Source: Clostridia bacterium (lineage in GTDB: Bacteria; Bacillota_A; Clostridia; Oscillospirales; Acutalibacteraceae). Taken from it: 19,935 nt of DNA. The position numbers were made by a program, and so were the translations under genes. The notes below the pieces were generated by a model, which did not search any database, was not told the origin of the DNA, and saw only the letters and a program-made list of their open reading frames with translations. Below are positions 6,810 through 16,100 of the stretch, piece by piece (positions within the stretch are counted from its first letter, which is position 1; each line of letters opens with the position of its first letter). The stretch lies in the NCBI GenBank assembly GCA_024699005.1, contig JAILQN010000177.1, forward strand, positions 1 to 19,935. Direction: 5' to 3'.

Positions 6810-8249
6810 ATGGAAAAAGAAAAAAAGCTTGTTGAGAGCATAACCTCTATGGAGGATGATTTCGCTCAGTGGTATACGGACGTCGTAAAGAAAGCCGAGC
6901 TGGTCGACTATACCAGCGTGAAAGGCTGTATGGCGATAAGGCCGTACGGCTACGCCATCTGGGAGCTTATCCAGAGTCAGATGGACGCAATGTTCAAGGC
7001 GACAGGCCACGAGAACGTATATATGCCGCTGTTCATCCCGGAGAGCCTTCTTCAGAAGGAGAAAGACCACGTGGAGGGCTTCGCGCCTGAGGTGGCATGG
7101 GTGACCCACGGCGGCGAAAACGAGCTTGAGGAGCGTATCTGCGTCCGACCGACTTCGGAGACCCTGTTCTGTGAGCATTATTCCAAAGTCGTGCAGTCCT
7201 ACAGGGATCTGCCGAAGCTCTATAACCAGTGGTGCAACGTGGTGCGCTGGGAAAAGACTACCCGTCCGTTCTTAAGGACGAGGGAGTTCCTCTGGCAGGA
7301 GGGGCATACCGTCCATGCGACAGCTGAAGAGGCCGTTGCGGAGACCGAGCGCATGCTTAACGTCTACGCCGATTTCTGTGAGAACATCCTTAATATGCCT
7401 GTAGTCAAAGGGCGCAAGACCGAGTCGGACAAGTTCGCCGGCGCGGAGGCCACCTACGCCATCGAAGCGCTCATGCACGACGGCAAGGCGCTTCAGGCGG
7501 GCACGTCGCACTATTTCGGCGACGGTTTCGCCCGCGCGTTCAACATGACCTTTACCGATAAGGACAATAAGCTCAAATACATGTATCAGACCTCGTGGGG
7601 CACCACGACCAGGCTCATCGGCGCGATAATCATGTCCCACGGCGATAATTCCGGTCTCGTTCTGCCGCCGAAGGTCGCTCCCGTTCAGGTCATAGTCATA
7701 CCCATCGCGTCCCATAAACCCGGCGTTTCAGAGAAGGCGCAGGAGATAACGGACAGGCTCGCCCTGAAGTTCAGGGCAAAGATCGATACGTCCGACCAGT
7801 CTCCCGGATGGAAATTCGCCCAGTACGAGATGAAGGGCGTGCCCGTAAGGCTCGAGATCGGCCCCAGGGATATGGAGAACAACAAGTGCGTGCTCGTGCG
7901 CAGGGACACCGGCGAAAAGACCTTCGTATCGCTCGATAACATAGAGGACGAAGTTGCCGCTCTGCTTGACGATATAGGCGCTAACCTTTACAGAAAAGCG
8001 AAGGACAATATGGACAGGCGGACTTTTGCCTGCAGGACACTTGATGAGATAAAGGCCGTAAGAGCCGAAAACGGCGACGGATTCGTAAAGGCGATGTGGT
8101 GCGGCGAAGAGGCGTGCGAGGACGCAGTCAAGGAACAGACCGGCGTAGGCTCGCGCTGTATCCCGTTCGCTCAGGAGGATCTGTCGGACGTCTGCGTCTG
8201 CTGCGGCAAGCCGGCAAAACATATGGTACTCTGGGCAGTCGCTTATTGA
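6810..8249 (+). CDS. proS: Prolyl-tRNA synthetase, eukaryal/archaeal-like type
   Basis: A class II aminoacyl-tRNA synthetase of 479 residues that charges tRNA-Pro. Visible features: the TxE loop RPTSETLF (Thr115-Glu117), class II motif 2 [12 protein letters not shown], motif 3 region [16 protein letters not shown], and an anticodon-binding domain starting near [12 protein letters not shown]. The C-terminal domain has cysteines in WCGEEAC...[10 protein letters not shown] and ends in Tyr, the zinc-binding-like extension of this type. The INS editing domain of the long bacterial type is absent, consistent with the short length. I see no T-box leader; only 7 bases separate it from the upstream gene. 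AAAGG is about 13 bases before the ATG. Confidence 0.97.
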   Translation: MEKEKKLVESITSMEDDFAQWYTDVVKKAELVDYTSVKGCMAIRPYGYAIWELIQSQMDAMFKATGHENVYMPLFIPESLLQKEKDHVEGFAPEVAWVTHGGENELEERICVRPTSETLFCEHYSKVVQSYRDLPKLYNQWCNVVRWEKTTRPFLRTREFLWQEGHTVHATAEEAVAETERMLNVYADFCENILNMPVVKGRKTESDKFAGAEATYAIEALMHDGKALQAGTSHYFGDGFARAFNMTFTDKDNKLKYMYQTSWGTTTRLIGAIIMSHGDNSGLVLPPKVAPVQVIVIPIASHKPGVSEKAQEITDRLALKFRAKIDTSDQSPGWKFAQYEMKGVPVRLEIGPRDMENNKCVLVRRDTGEKTFVSLDNIEDEVAALLDDIGANLYRKAKDNMDRRTFACRTLDEIKAVRAENGDGFVKAMWCGEEACEDAVKEQTGVGSRCIPFAQEDLSDVCVCCGKPAKHMVLWAVAY

Positions 8250-8277
8250 CGCCTGTTTAATAGGAAGGAAAGAAAAA

Positions 8278-9840
8278 ATGACTCTCGAATTACTTGCATT
8301 TATCATCTATTTCCTTGTGGTGCTTGCTATAGGCACCGTGTTCATGTTCAGGATGCGCGGCTCCGGCAACGGAGAGAAAGAGTACTTCCTGGGCGGCAGG
8401 AGTATGGGTCCTTACGTCACAGCCATGAGCGCTCAGGCGTCGGATATGAGCGGCTGGCTGCTGATGGGCTTCCCGGGCAGTATCGTCGCTTTCGGCTTCG
8501 GCAAAATGTGGATAGGAATCGGGCTTTGTCTCGGCACTATCCTCAACTGGCTGATCGTCGCCAGGCGTCTTCGCAGTTTCTCCAAAGCTGCCGGCGACTC
8601 CATCACGGTCCCGCAGTACCTCTCCAACAGATTTCTGACCAAAAGTCCGATCCTCAGGATCGTTTGCGCGATCGTGTTCGCGGTGTGCTTTACAATATAC
8701 GTTGCGTCCAGTTTCAAGGCGGGCGGCACTCTGTTCAGCACGGTCATACCGGGGCTCTCCTATGAAAACGCCATGCTGGTGTTCGCCGCTATCCTTGTGG
8801 CATACACCTTTACGGGCGGCTTCTCCGCCGTATGCTGGACGGACTTCTTCCAGGGTATTATGATGCTTATCGCGATCATGGCTGTGCCGATCATCCTTGT
8901 ATCCACCAAGGATCTGGACTTTGCCGCGATCAACACGGGCTTCGCTGGCACTCCTAATGAATTCGTCACCAATCCCTTCTCTGCGACCTGGCAGGATATC
9001 GTTTCCGGCTTTGCGTGGGGTCTCGGTTATTTCGGCATGCCGCACATCATCGTGCGTTTCATGGCAATAAAGAAGCCCAGCCTTATCAAAAAATCCGCGA
9101 CCGTTGCCATAATCTGGGTCATATTGTCCTTGGGCGCGGCTATTTTCATCGGATATTTCGGCAGGGTTTATATTGGGTCGGAGCTTATTGCGGCCGGTGA
9201 AACAGAACATGTGTTTATTAAACTTGTGCGTGATTTGTTCCCCGCATTTATCGCCGGCATCCTGCTCTCCGCGATATTGGCGGCTGCCATGAGCACCGCA
9301 GACTCGCAGCTTCTGGTCGCTTCTTCTTCCTTCACCAGCGATATTTACAAGACCGTTATCAGGAAGAAAGCTTCCGACACAGAGCTGCTCTGGGTGGGCA
9401 GGGCGTTCGTCGCCGTTATCGCCGTCATCGCTTACTTTATCGCCTCCAATCCCAACGCAGGCTCCATCATGGGGCTTGTGGAGAACGCCTGGGCGGGCTT
9501 CGGCGCAGCGTTCGGTCCCGTTATCATCCTTTCGCTCTTCTGGCGCAGGTTCACCTATAAAGGCGCCATCGCGGGAATTTTAGGCGGCGGCGTTACAGTC
9601 GCTGTATGGATAGCGCTCAGCCGTTCTATACAAAACACGGTCGATGCCATTCAGGCAGCGGGCGAAACCCTGACTCCGTGGATGATTTTTTCGCATTCTG
9701 TCACCAGGGTTTATGAGCTTCTGCCCGGCTTCTGCGTCGGCATGCTGCTCTGTGTTATCGTCTCGCTTATCGACAAGGTTCCCTCCAAAGAGATCCTGGC
9801 TCTGTTCGACAAAGCGGCAGACCCTGCCTACGACGAATGA
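8278..9840 (+). CDS. putP: Sodium/solute symporter, PutP (sodium/proline) type
   Basis: A 520-residue integral membrane transporter of the sodium:solute symporter family, with about 12-13 hydrophobic helices. The PutP-type signature SAQASDMSGWLLMGFPG follows helix 1, and GGRSMGPYVTAMSA precedes it. Sodium-site-like serines in AAAMSTADSQLLVASS are present. Length and motifs match sodium/proline symporters. AGGAAGGA lies ahead of the ATG. It follows proS by 28 bases, which agrees with a role in proline supply. It also precedes a glycyl radical enzyme pair, so the substrate could be another amino acid or betaine-like solute. Confidence 0.92.
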   Translation: MTLELLAFIIYFLVVLAIGTVFMFRMRGSGNGEKEYFLGGRSMGPYVTAMSAQASDMSGWLLMGFPGSIVAFGFGKMWIGIGLCLGTILNWLIVARRLRSFSKAAGDSITVPQYLSNRFLTKSPILRIVCAIVFAVCFTIYVASSFKAGGTLFSTVIPGLSYENAMLVFAAILVAYTFTGGFSAVCWTDFFQGIMMLIAIMAVPIILVSTKDLDFAAINTGFAGTPNEFVTNPFSATWQDIVSGFAWGLGYFGMPHIIVRFMAIKKPSLIKKSATVAIIWVILSLGAAIFIGYFGRVYIGSELIAAGETEHVFIKLVRDLFPAFIAGILLSAILAAAMSTADSQLLVASSSFTSDIYKTVIRKKASDTELLWVGRAFVAVIAVIAYFIASNPNAGSIMGLVENAWAGFGAAFGPVIILSLFWRRFTYKGAIAGILGGGVTVAVWIALSRSIQNTVDAIQAAGETLTPWMIFSHSVTRVYELLPGFCVGMLLCVIVSLIDKVPSKEILALFDKAADPAYDE

Positions 9841-9851
9841 TATATTACAAT

Positions 9852-9890
9852 ACAAATCGGGTGTGTCCTCATTCGGATGCACCGATTTGT
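9852..9890 (+). promoter_or_regulatory. Hairpin between putP and the activase gene
   Basis: ACAAATCGG (9852-9860) pairs with CCGATTTGT (9882-9890), and GTG/CAC extends the stem with one bulge. There is no T-run after it. It fills most of the 60-base gap between putP and the next start codon and could be an RNA processing or attenuation element. Confidence 0.45.
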
Positions 9891-9900
9891 ATATAAAGTG

Positions 9901-10605
9901 ATGAGAATTTACCATAAAGGTTTCAACTTCTCCCAGGACGGACCGGGCAACAGGCTGGTATATCACATGCAGGGCTGCAATCTGCGCTGCATGTGGTGCT
10001 CAAACCCGGAGAGTATGCCGGTTTATGCCGACGGCGCGAAGGATTATACAACTGCAGAGATAGTCGCAGAGGCTTTGTCATGCCGCCCCATGTTTTTCTC
10101 CGGCGGGGGAGTGACCTTCACGGGAGGGGAGCCGACCGTTCAGTTCGACGCTCTCTCCGAATCCCTTGCCGCGCTTAAATCAGCCGGCATAAACACCTGT
10201 ATCGAAAATAACGGGACGCATAGGCGGCTCTGCGAGCTGTCGGAGCTGATCGATTTCATGATAGTCGATCTCAAGCATCCCGATCCGGAAAAACATAAAT
10301 ACTATACAGGCGCGGATAACGCCGTGATCATCGATAATATCAGGAAACTGTCCCGGATGCGCAAACAGACGCATATCCGTATCCCTCTGATCCGCGGAGT
10401 GAACGACCGCGCAGACGAGTTTATAAAAGTTTTCAAAACCTTTGACCTGTCGTCCGTAACAGCCGAAGTGCTGAAATACCATGAGTACGGCAGGGATAAA
10501 TGGACCGGCGGATATAAAATAAAAGACGGTTTTGTGACCGAAGAGGAATACCTTGATTTTGTAAACGCTCTGCGCTCTGCGGGCGTGCGGATCGTTGATT
10601 ATTAG
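9901..10605 (+). CDS. Radical SAM glycyl-radical-enzyme activase
   Basis: A 234-residue radical SAM enzyme that would install the glycyl radical on its partner encoded immediately downstream. The iron-sulfur motif is GCNLRCMWCSNPE (CxxxCxxC: Cys26, Cys30, Cys33), preceded by SQDGPGNR, the activase family's DGPG motif. The SAM-binding GGE motif is FTGGEPTVQ. The short length without an inserted ferredoxin domain matches the pyruvate-formate-lyase-activase subgroup rather than the longer glycerol/choline type. I place the start at 9901; a further ATG at 9877 is in frame but lies within the hairpin at 9852-9890. Neither start has a strong Shine-Dalgarno. Confidence 0.92.
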   Translation: MRIYHKGFNFSQDGPGNRLVYHMQGCNLRCMWCSNPESMPVYADGAKDYTTAEIVAEALSCRPMFFSGGGVTFTGGEPTVQFDALSESLAALKSAGINTCIENNGTHRRLCELSELIDFMIVDLKHPDPEKHKYYTGADNAVIIDNIRKLSRMRKQTHIRIPLIRGVNDRADEFIKVFKTFDLSSVTAEVLKYHEYGRDKWTGGYKIKDGFVTEEEYLDFVNALRSAGVRIVDY

Positions 10606-10614
10606 GAAAATGCT

Positions 10615-12942
10615 ATGATTTTTGACGTTTATTCCCCCGAATATATCACTGAACTTGCGAAAAAACAGTTCAGATTCGAGCGCGCGAAGAAGAGGCTGGA
10701 CGGCTGGTTCCTTGCGAAAGAGCTCGAGATCGGAAACGCGGATTCCTTCCCGGGGCTGTCCGCGGAGGAGAAGAAGGCCGAACTATTGTGCCTTATCTGC
10801 GAAAAGATCCCTCTCGATATCGATCCTTACGCGATATTCGCAGGCACGCAGGACGACGGCTTCGCCAGGAGCTACGCCCTTATTAACCCATCCTTCAGGG
10901 TGGAGGAGTTCTGCGGTTACTGCGATACCGCCGCCGTGTTCGGGGATATAGAGCCGTCGGACGATATTCCCCGGGAGAGGATCGAAAGAGTCCGGGACGC
11001 CTTCGGCGAAACGGAATATTCAAGGCTGCTGGGCGAGACCTACTCAAAATACGAGGATTACACCAAAGAGGTCGTGTTCTTTATGGAGCAGGTCACGGGG
11101 CATCTTATCCCCGATATGCGATACGCGATAAAAAACGGCGTGCGTAAAATGCAGCGGGAGATCGGCTCAAAAGACCTTGCAGAAGGCAGAGCGTTTGCCC
11201 GCGCTCTTGACGCGCCGGCGATCCTGGCTCGGCGTTACAGGCGGATAGCGCTTGACAAGCTGACGGATGCTCCGGAGGCCGACAAGCCGCGTCTGCGCAT
11301 GATCGCCGATACCCTTGAGCGTGTGCCGGAGTACGGCGCGGCAGATCTGTCTGAAGCGATACAGAGCTTTATCCTGCTGTGGCAGGTCATGTGCCTGGAA
11401 CAGACGCCAAACCCCTTTGCCTTCTCCGTTGGCAATGCCGACAGGATATTCGAGCCGTACCGCGCGGGGCTTTCCCGGGAGCAGGCGGCGGCGCTGTTCA
11501 GACATTTCCTGGTGTTCTTCAACGTGGCTGACAGAAGCTGGGCTATCTCGCAGAACATCATCGTCAGCGGGCGCGACAAAAACGGCGGAGATCTGACAAA
11601 TCCGTCCACCTACGCTCTGCTGGACGCTTATTACGATATGAATCTTCCGCAGCCGATACTTTCCGTAAAGCTGCATAAAAACACTCCCGACAAGCTGTAC
11701 CGGGAGCTGGGAAGGTTTTTCTTCTCCCCCGGCAAACTCACTCCTTCGCTGTTCAACGACGATTCCCTCTGGCGGATCATGGCCGACAGGGGAGTCAGTG
11801 AGGACGATCTTCCGGATATCTCCGTCGCGGGGTGCCAGGAGCCGCTCATTATGGGCAAGGATACGGGCAACACGACGAACACCTGGTTCAACCTGCCGAA
11901 GATACTGGAGCTTACCCTTACCGGCGGCGTGTCGACGGTCACGGGAGAAAAGCTCTTTGATATTCCGAAAGCGGAGCTGTCCGGTATCCGCGAGGCGTTT
12001 TATAAAAACACACGGACGTTCGCGGACGCCATGGCGCAGGCGGGCAACGAAGTCTCCCGCGCTCTTGCAACTCAGCGCGTGCCGTTCCTGTCGACCCTTA
12101 TGGGCGGCATGCAGACGGGCTATGACTGCCGCGACACCGATCACCAAGGGTCGGAATATAACGGCAGCGGCTGCCTCATCCACGGCGTAACGGTCGTGGC
12201 GGACGCTTTCGCCGCGATAGACAGACTTTTATCGGAGCGTCCGGAGGACGCCGATAAACTCGTTCCCGCTCTGTTCGCCGACTTTGAGGGCTATGAAGAG
12301 CTTCACGCATTCCTTCTGAGCGCCGACAAATACGGCAACAACATTGAATCGATGGACAAAGAAGCGGGGTATATCGCTTCCGAAGTCGCGGATATCGTCG
12401 CCGGAGAAAAGAACTATCTCGGCAACCCTTACCGGCCGGATTACTCCACGCCTTCCACCCATTTGCTGTACGGCTACTGGGTCGGCGCGACGCCGGACGG
12501 CAGGCGTGCGAGGACCCAGCTGAATTACGGCGTTGATCCCATCTACGGTTCGGCGGAGAACGGACTTGGCTTCAGGATGCTGTCCAATATGAAGATGCCC
12601 TTTGCGAAATTCTCCGGCGGGTACGCGTCTCATCTGGGCGTAGACCCGAAATATTTTAAATCTGACACGTTCGAAGGCAAAGGAACAGAGTTCCGCGACA
12701 AAATAGTCAATCCTCTGTTCTTTAACCCGATGGGCGAGGGCGTGCAGCCGTTTTATCTGTATGTGAACGTCACTACTGCCGAGACTCTGCGCAGGGTACT
12801 TGCCGAGCCGGAGAAATATGCGCCGTCGGGAGTGTATATCATGAGGATACACGGAACGTTCGTCAATTTCCTCGACCTTTCGCCCGCCATTCAGCAGGAT
12901 ATAATCGCCAGACTTGATCCGGGATCGACAAATATTACGTAG
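10615..12942 (+). CDS. Glycyl radical enzyme of unassigned function, divergent glycine loop
   Basis: A 775-residue glycyl radical enzyme. The thiyl-radical site is SVAGCQEP (Cys407) with Glu409 in the C-x-E arrangement of eliminating/dehydrating members such as the glycerol, choline and hydroxyproline enzymes. Pyruvate formate-lyase instead has Cys-Cys. Near the C-terminus, VNVTTAETLRRV and LSPAIQQDIIARLD align with the standard end of the family. The radical loop reads MRIHGTFVNF: Gly747 is kept 28 residues from the end, but the usual R-V-x-G-Y is R-I-H-G-T. AGGA overlaps the activase stop codon, 7 bases before the ATG, so the pair is coupled. No microcompartment shell genes are seen nearby. 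The substrate is unknown; the upstream amino-acid symporter makes an amino acid derivative a reasonable guess only. Confidence 0.9.
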   Translation: MIFDVYSPEYITELAKKQFRFERAKKRLDGWFLAKELEIGNADSFPGLSAEEKKAELLCLICEKIPLDIDPYAIFAGTQDDGFARSYALINPSFRVEEFCGYCDTAAVFGDIEPSDDIPRERIERVRDAFGETEYSRLLGETYSKYEDYTKEVVFFMEQVTGHLIPDMRYAIKNGVRKMQREIGSKDLAEGRAFARALDAPAILARRYRRIALDKLTDAPEADKPRLRMIADTLERVPEYGAADLSEAIQSFILLWQVMCLEQTPNPFAFSVGNADRIFEPYRAGLSREQAAALFRHFLVFFNVADRSWAISQNIIVSGRDKNGGDLTNPSTYALLDAYYDMNLPQPILSVKLHKNTPDKLYRELGRFFFSPGKLTPSLFNDDSLWRIMADRGVSEDDLPDISVAGCQEPLIMGKDTGNTTNTWFNLPKILELTLTGGVSTVTGEKLFDIPKAELSGIREAFYKNTRTFADAMAQAGNEVSRALATQRVPFLSTLMGGMQTGYDCRDTDHQGSEYNGSGCLIHGVTVVADAFAAIDRLLSERPEDADKLVPALFADFEGYEELHAFLLSADKYGNNIESMDKEAGYIASEVADIVAGEKNYLGNPYRPDYSTPSTHLLYGYWVGATPDGRRARTQLNYGVDPIYGSAENGLGFRMLSNMKMPFAKFSGGYASHLGVDPKYFKSDTFEGKGTEFRDKIVNPLFFNPMGEGVQPFYLYVNVTTAETLRRVLAEPEKYAPSGVYIMRIHGTFVNFLDLSPAIQQDIIARLDPGSTNIT

Positions 12943-12957
12943 GCCGACAATAATGTT

Positions 12958-12985
12958 TCCGCCGTTCGGCGGAGAATGCGATTTT
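12958..12985 (+). terminator. Possible weak terminator after the glycyl radical enzyme
   Basis: TCCGCC/GGCGGA (12958-12973) closes a GTTC tetraloop, 15 bases after the stop codon. A short ATTTT follows 7 bases later, so the T-tract is poor. Confidence 0.4.
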
Positions 12986-12987
12986 GA

Positions 12988-13149
12988 TTAATGTTCAATG
13001 TGCAATGTTCAATGTGCAATGAATAAGGTTGGATATTGTATATTGTTCACGGCGAATTCTGATAACCGAAATCCTGACGGGATTCCAGAAAGGAAACGAT
13101 AGATACATGAATAATTGCACACTGCACACTGTACATTGCACATTGTTCA
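12988..13149. repeat. Paired inverted 7-base-word arrays, locus 2
   Basis: The left arm (12988-13023) is a run of TTCAATG/TGCAATG words. The right arm (about 13111-13149) carries the complement (GCACACT, GTACATT, GCACATT). About 26 bases pair with three mismatches across an 87-base spacer. The left arm begins TTTTGATTAATGT, the same 13 bases that begin locus 3. The right arm lies inside the coding sequence that starts at 13107. Confidence 0.85.
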
Positions 13150-16100
13150 GACGAATAGTGTCAACGGCTTTGGCCCTTGCCTTAATACTTGCCCTGTTCA
13201 GCGTCCCGTCTTTCGCAGTCGCGGGCGAGGTGACCTTTGCCTCTGCGGCGGGCATAAGATATGTCGCCAGGGACAGGCGGGACGGGTATTCGGACGCGTT
13301 CCTGCTGGATGCGAGGACAAACGGTCTGCAGTATGAATATCTGGACGGGCTTATGGATTCCGCTCTTGACGCCGTTGCGTCGCGTAAAAGCGCGGGGCTG
13401 AAATACCTGCTTATTCCGGGCGGTCTCTCCTATAACGGCGAGGAACTTAACCACACAGCCCTTGCCGAGCGGCTGGAGCTCTTTGAGAACGATACCGGCA
13501 TCGACGTGATCGTCTGCAACGGCCCCGGCGAAATAATGAATACGAAAGGCGCACGGTTTGAGGGCGGCAAAAAAGTACCTGATTACGGGATGACGATAAC
13601 CTCGGTCTTTAAGACCGCCTACGCCGAGTTCGGCTGGGATATAGCCCATACGGCGTATAACGGTTCCCGCAGGGACACATCGGGTTCTCTCTCTTATTCC
13701 GTCAGGCTTGAGGGCGGTTACCGTCTGATCGTTATGGACGCCGCCTCTTATGACGCCATGTCGATATCCTACGGCGGCGGGGACAGCAAAGTCCACGGAC
13801 GGCTGACCGACGCCGTGCTCGCCTGGGCTGCCGGGCAGTGCAGCGCCGCAAAAGCTGCGGGCGAGATCCCGATAGGAATGTGCGGCTGGAGCTTTGTCGA
13901 TCCCACCGGGATAAGCGAGGGCGTTCTGGAGAACGCCGGCGATGCGGCGGAGGCTCTGGCGAACGCCGGAATGAAATACGTATTTACCGGCGGCACCGGC
14001 AGGAACGATATCGGTTCCGTCGTGACCGACGGCGGTCTGACACTTTACGACGTACAGACAGCGCCGCTCGTTTCCTTCCCCAATACCGTCAGAATAAACA
14101 CCCTTGAGGGCGATACCGGCAGCTTCACGCTTGTTGACTGTGATGAAACCCGCGCCGTAGTTTCCCGTACCGGCGCAGAGATGCCGCGACCGTACCGTGA
14201 GACCACTTCGCTCAGAGTACAGATCCCGGAGTTCGACCTTGCGAAGCTGGTGACCGATATCGTCCGTAATTATCTTGCGAATGATCTGGTACCGGCGCTG
14301 AACAATTCCGCGACCAATACTATAAGCAAATATCTCAGGGTGAAGAAGGGAATCGACGTAGATGCTCTCCTGAACGGTTATATGGGCAGGGGAATCAATA
14401 TTCTTGGGACGTTCACATTCTTTGACGCCTCAAATATAATGAATCTGGTTGACAACAGTATATTCCCGCAGCTGCAGGATAAATTCCTGACAAGTCCCGA
14501 CACGATCCCGGATATCCTTTATCCGAATCTGAAGCGGCTGTTCGAGGCGCAGATCACTTCCGTTCCCTGTTCCGGGTTCTTTGATCGCTACGGTTTCGGC
14601 GAAACTGAGGGGCACGGCACCGTAACCGATCTGCTGCTCTCCATGTATGTCTATTCCGCTTACGGTAATGAGGATATTTCCGACGATGCGTTTATTAAAG
14701 AGGCGGTCATTTCCCTTGAATCCGGCGCTCTTGTCAACTTCCTGGCGAACGCCGTGCTGACCGTGTTTATAAACGACATCCTGTTTGACGAGATCCTTTC
14801 GGAGATAACGATGGAGCCCACTTACCTTGCCTTCTTTGATACGGCGGAGGATTCACTGGGCTATTATCTGCAGTACGGCTATCAGGCCTGGGCTTTCATG
14901 CACGGGCAGGACGACAGTGTGGCGGGCTTCATAAAGGCTCTGTTCGACATAACCTATCTGCGCAACCGTCTGCTTCACGGATTTACAAGCGTAGATGATA
15001 TCACGAAATGGTACGTCGACAATTATTTCAGCGGTGACAACGCGAGGGATATAGGTTCACAGCTCGCCGTGATGATAGGCGGCTTTGTCATCGACGAGGA
15101 TCCGTTCGAGAAGGCGGACTGGGCATCGACGATCACTCCGCCGACATCGCCGGTCAAGGCGGAAGCGACGTACGCAAACTTCCGTTTGCCGTCCCTTGTC
15201 GCAATGACTCCCGGCAGGGATGAGAGCGAGATATACGTGAGCTGGTACACCGCTTCCACAGTGAAAGGCTCTGACGTGGAGCTTTACGATACAGAGAATC
15301 CGGAGTTTCTGGGTGCGGGCTTTATCGGCGCGAAGGGCGTCAGGGTCGAAGCTGAGACAGATGAGGTCATCCGCGACTCCGTGGTGCTGGATCTTAAACT
15401 GTTTACTTTGGGCAAAAGGACACATAACCTGCGGCATCATATCGTAAAGATCTCCGGTCTTGCGGACAAATATTATTATTTCCGCGTGGGTGACGCCGCC
15501 AGCGGCTGGTGGAGTCAGACGCTCAAAGCAGGATCGCCTGATAAAACCACGACCCTTATACATATCACCGACACCGATTCCTCAAGCAGCGGGCAGTATA
15601 CTCTTTCCTCCAACGCGCTTGACTGCGCCGAATTTCTGCACAGTGATATCGACGCGATAATACATACTGGCAACATCGCAGGAGGCACGGACATCGATTC
15701 CTGGTCGAGCTTCCTCGACGCGCCGGCGCTGCGGTCGAATCCCATCGTGCCGGTCGCGGGCAACAACGAATACCGGACCTCCGCAATCACCGACAATACG
15801 GCGATCGGGAAGCTTTACAGGGAGATAACCGTGAACGAGGAGACGGAAGAGACCGTCCCGCAGACCGGTGATTATTACTCCTTTGATCTGAATGACGCCC
15901 ATATAGCAGTGCTTGATTCGGGATATATGTCTTCTGCAGGCTGTGTGTCGGACGAGCAGGTGGCCTGGCTTATGGCTGATATGGGCGCCAGCGCGGCAAG
16001 GTGGAAAATAGTCACGGTGCACGCACCTGTTTATACTAACGGCGTAACAAGTCAGGCGGATGTCTATAAGGCATATATGCTCACTATGGAAACCGTGATG

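Noticed and set aside
8290..9210. 306-codon open frame antisense to the symporter
   Set aside because: It is very rich in charged residues and Gly with no fold-like pattern, as expected for the complement of a membrane-protein gene.
11167..12183. 338-codon open frame antisense to the glycyl radical enzyme
   Set aside because: The sense strand carries the family motifs and coupled translation; the antisense frame has no motif or signal of its own.
10615..12942. Calling the glycyl radical enzyme pyruvate formate-lyase
   Set aside because: It has a single Cys in GCQE, not the Cys-Cys pair of pyruvate formate-lyase, and a divergent radical loop.
13029..13106. Upstream ATG for the dockerin protein
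   Set aside because: It would add 26 residues before the signal peptide; the ATG at 13107 has a Shine-Dalgarno and places the signal sequence at the N-terminus.
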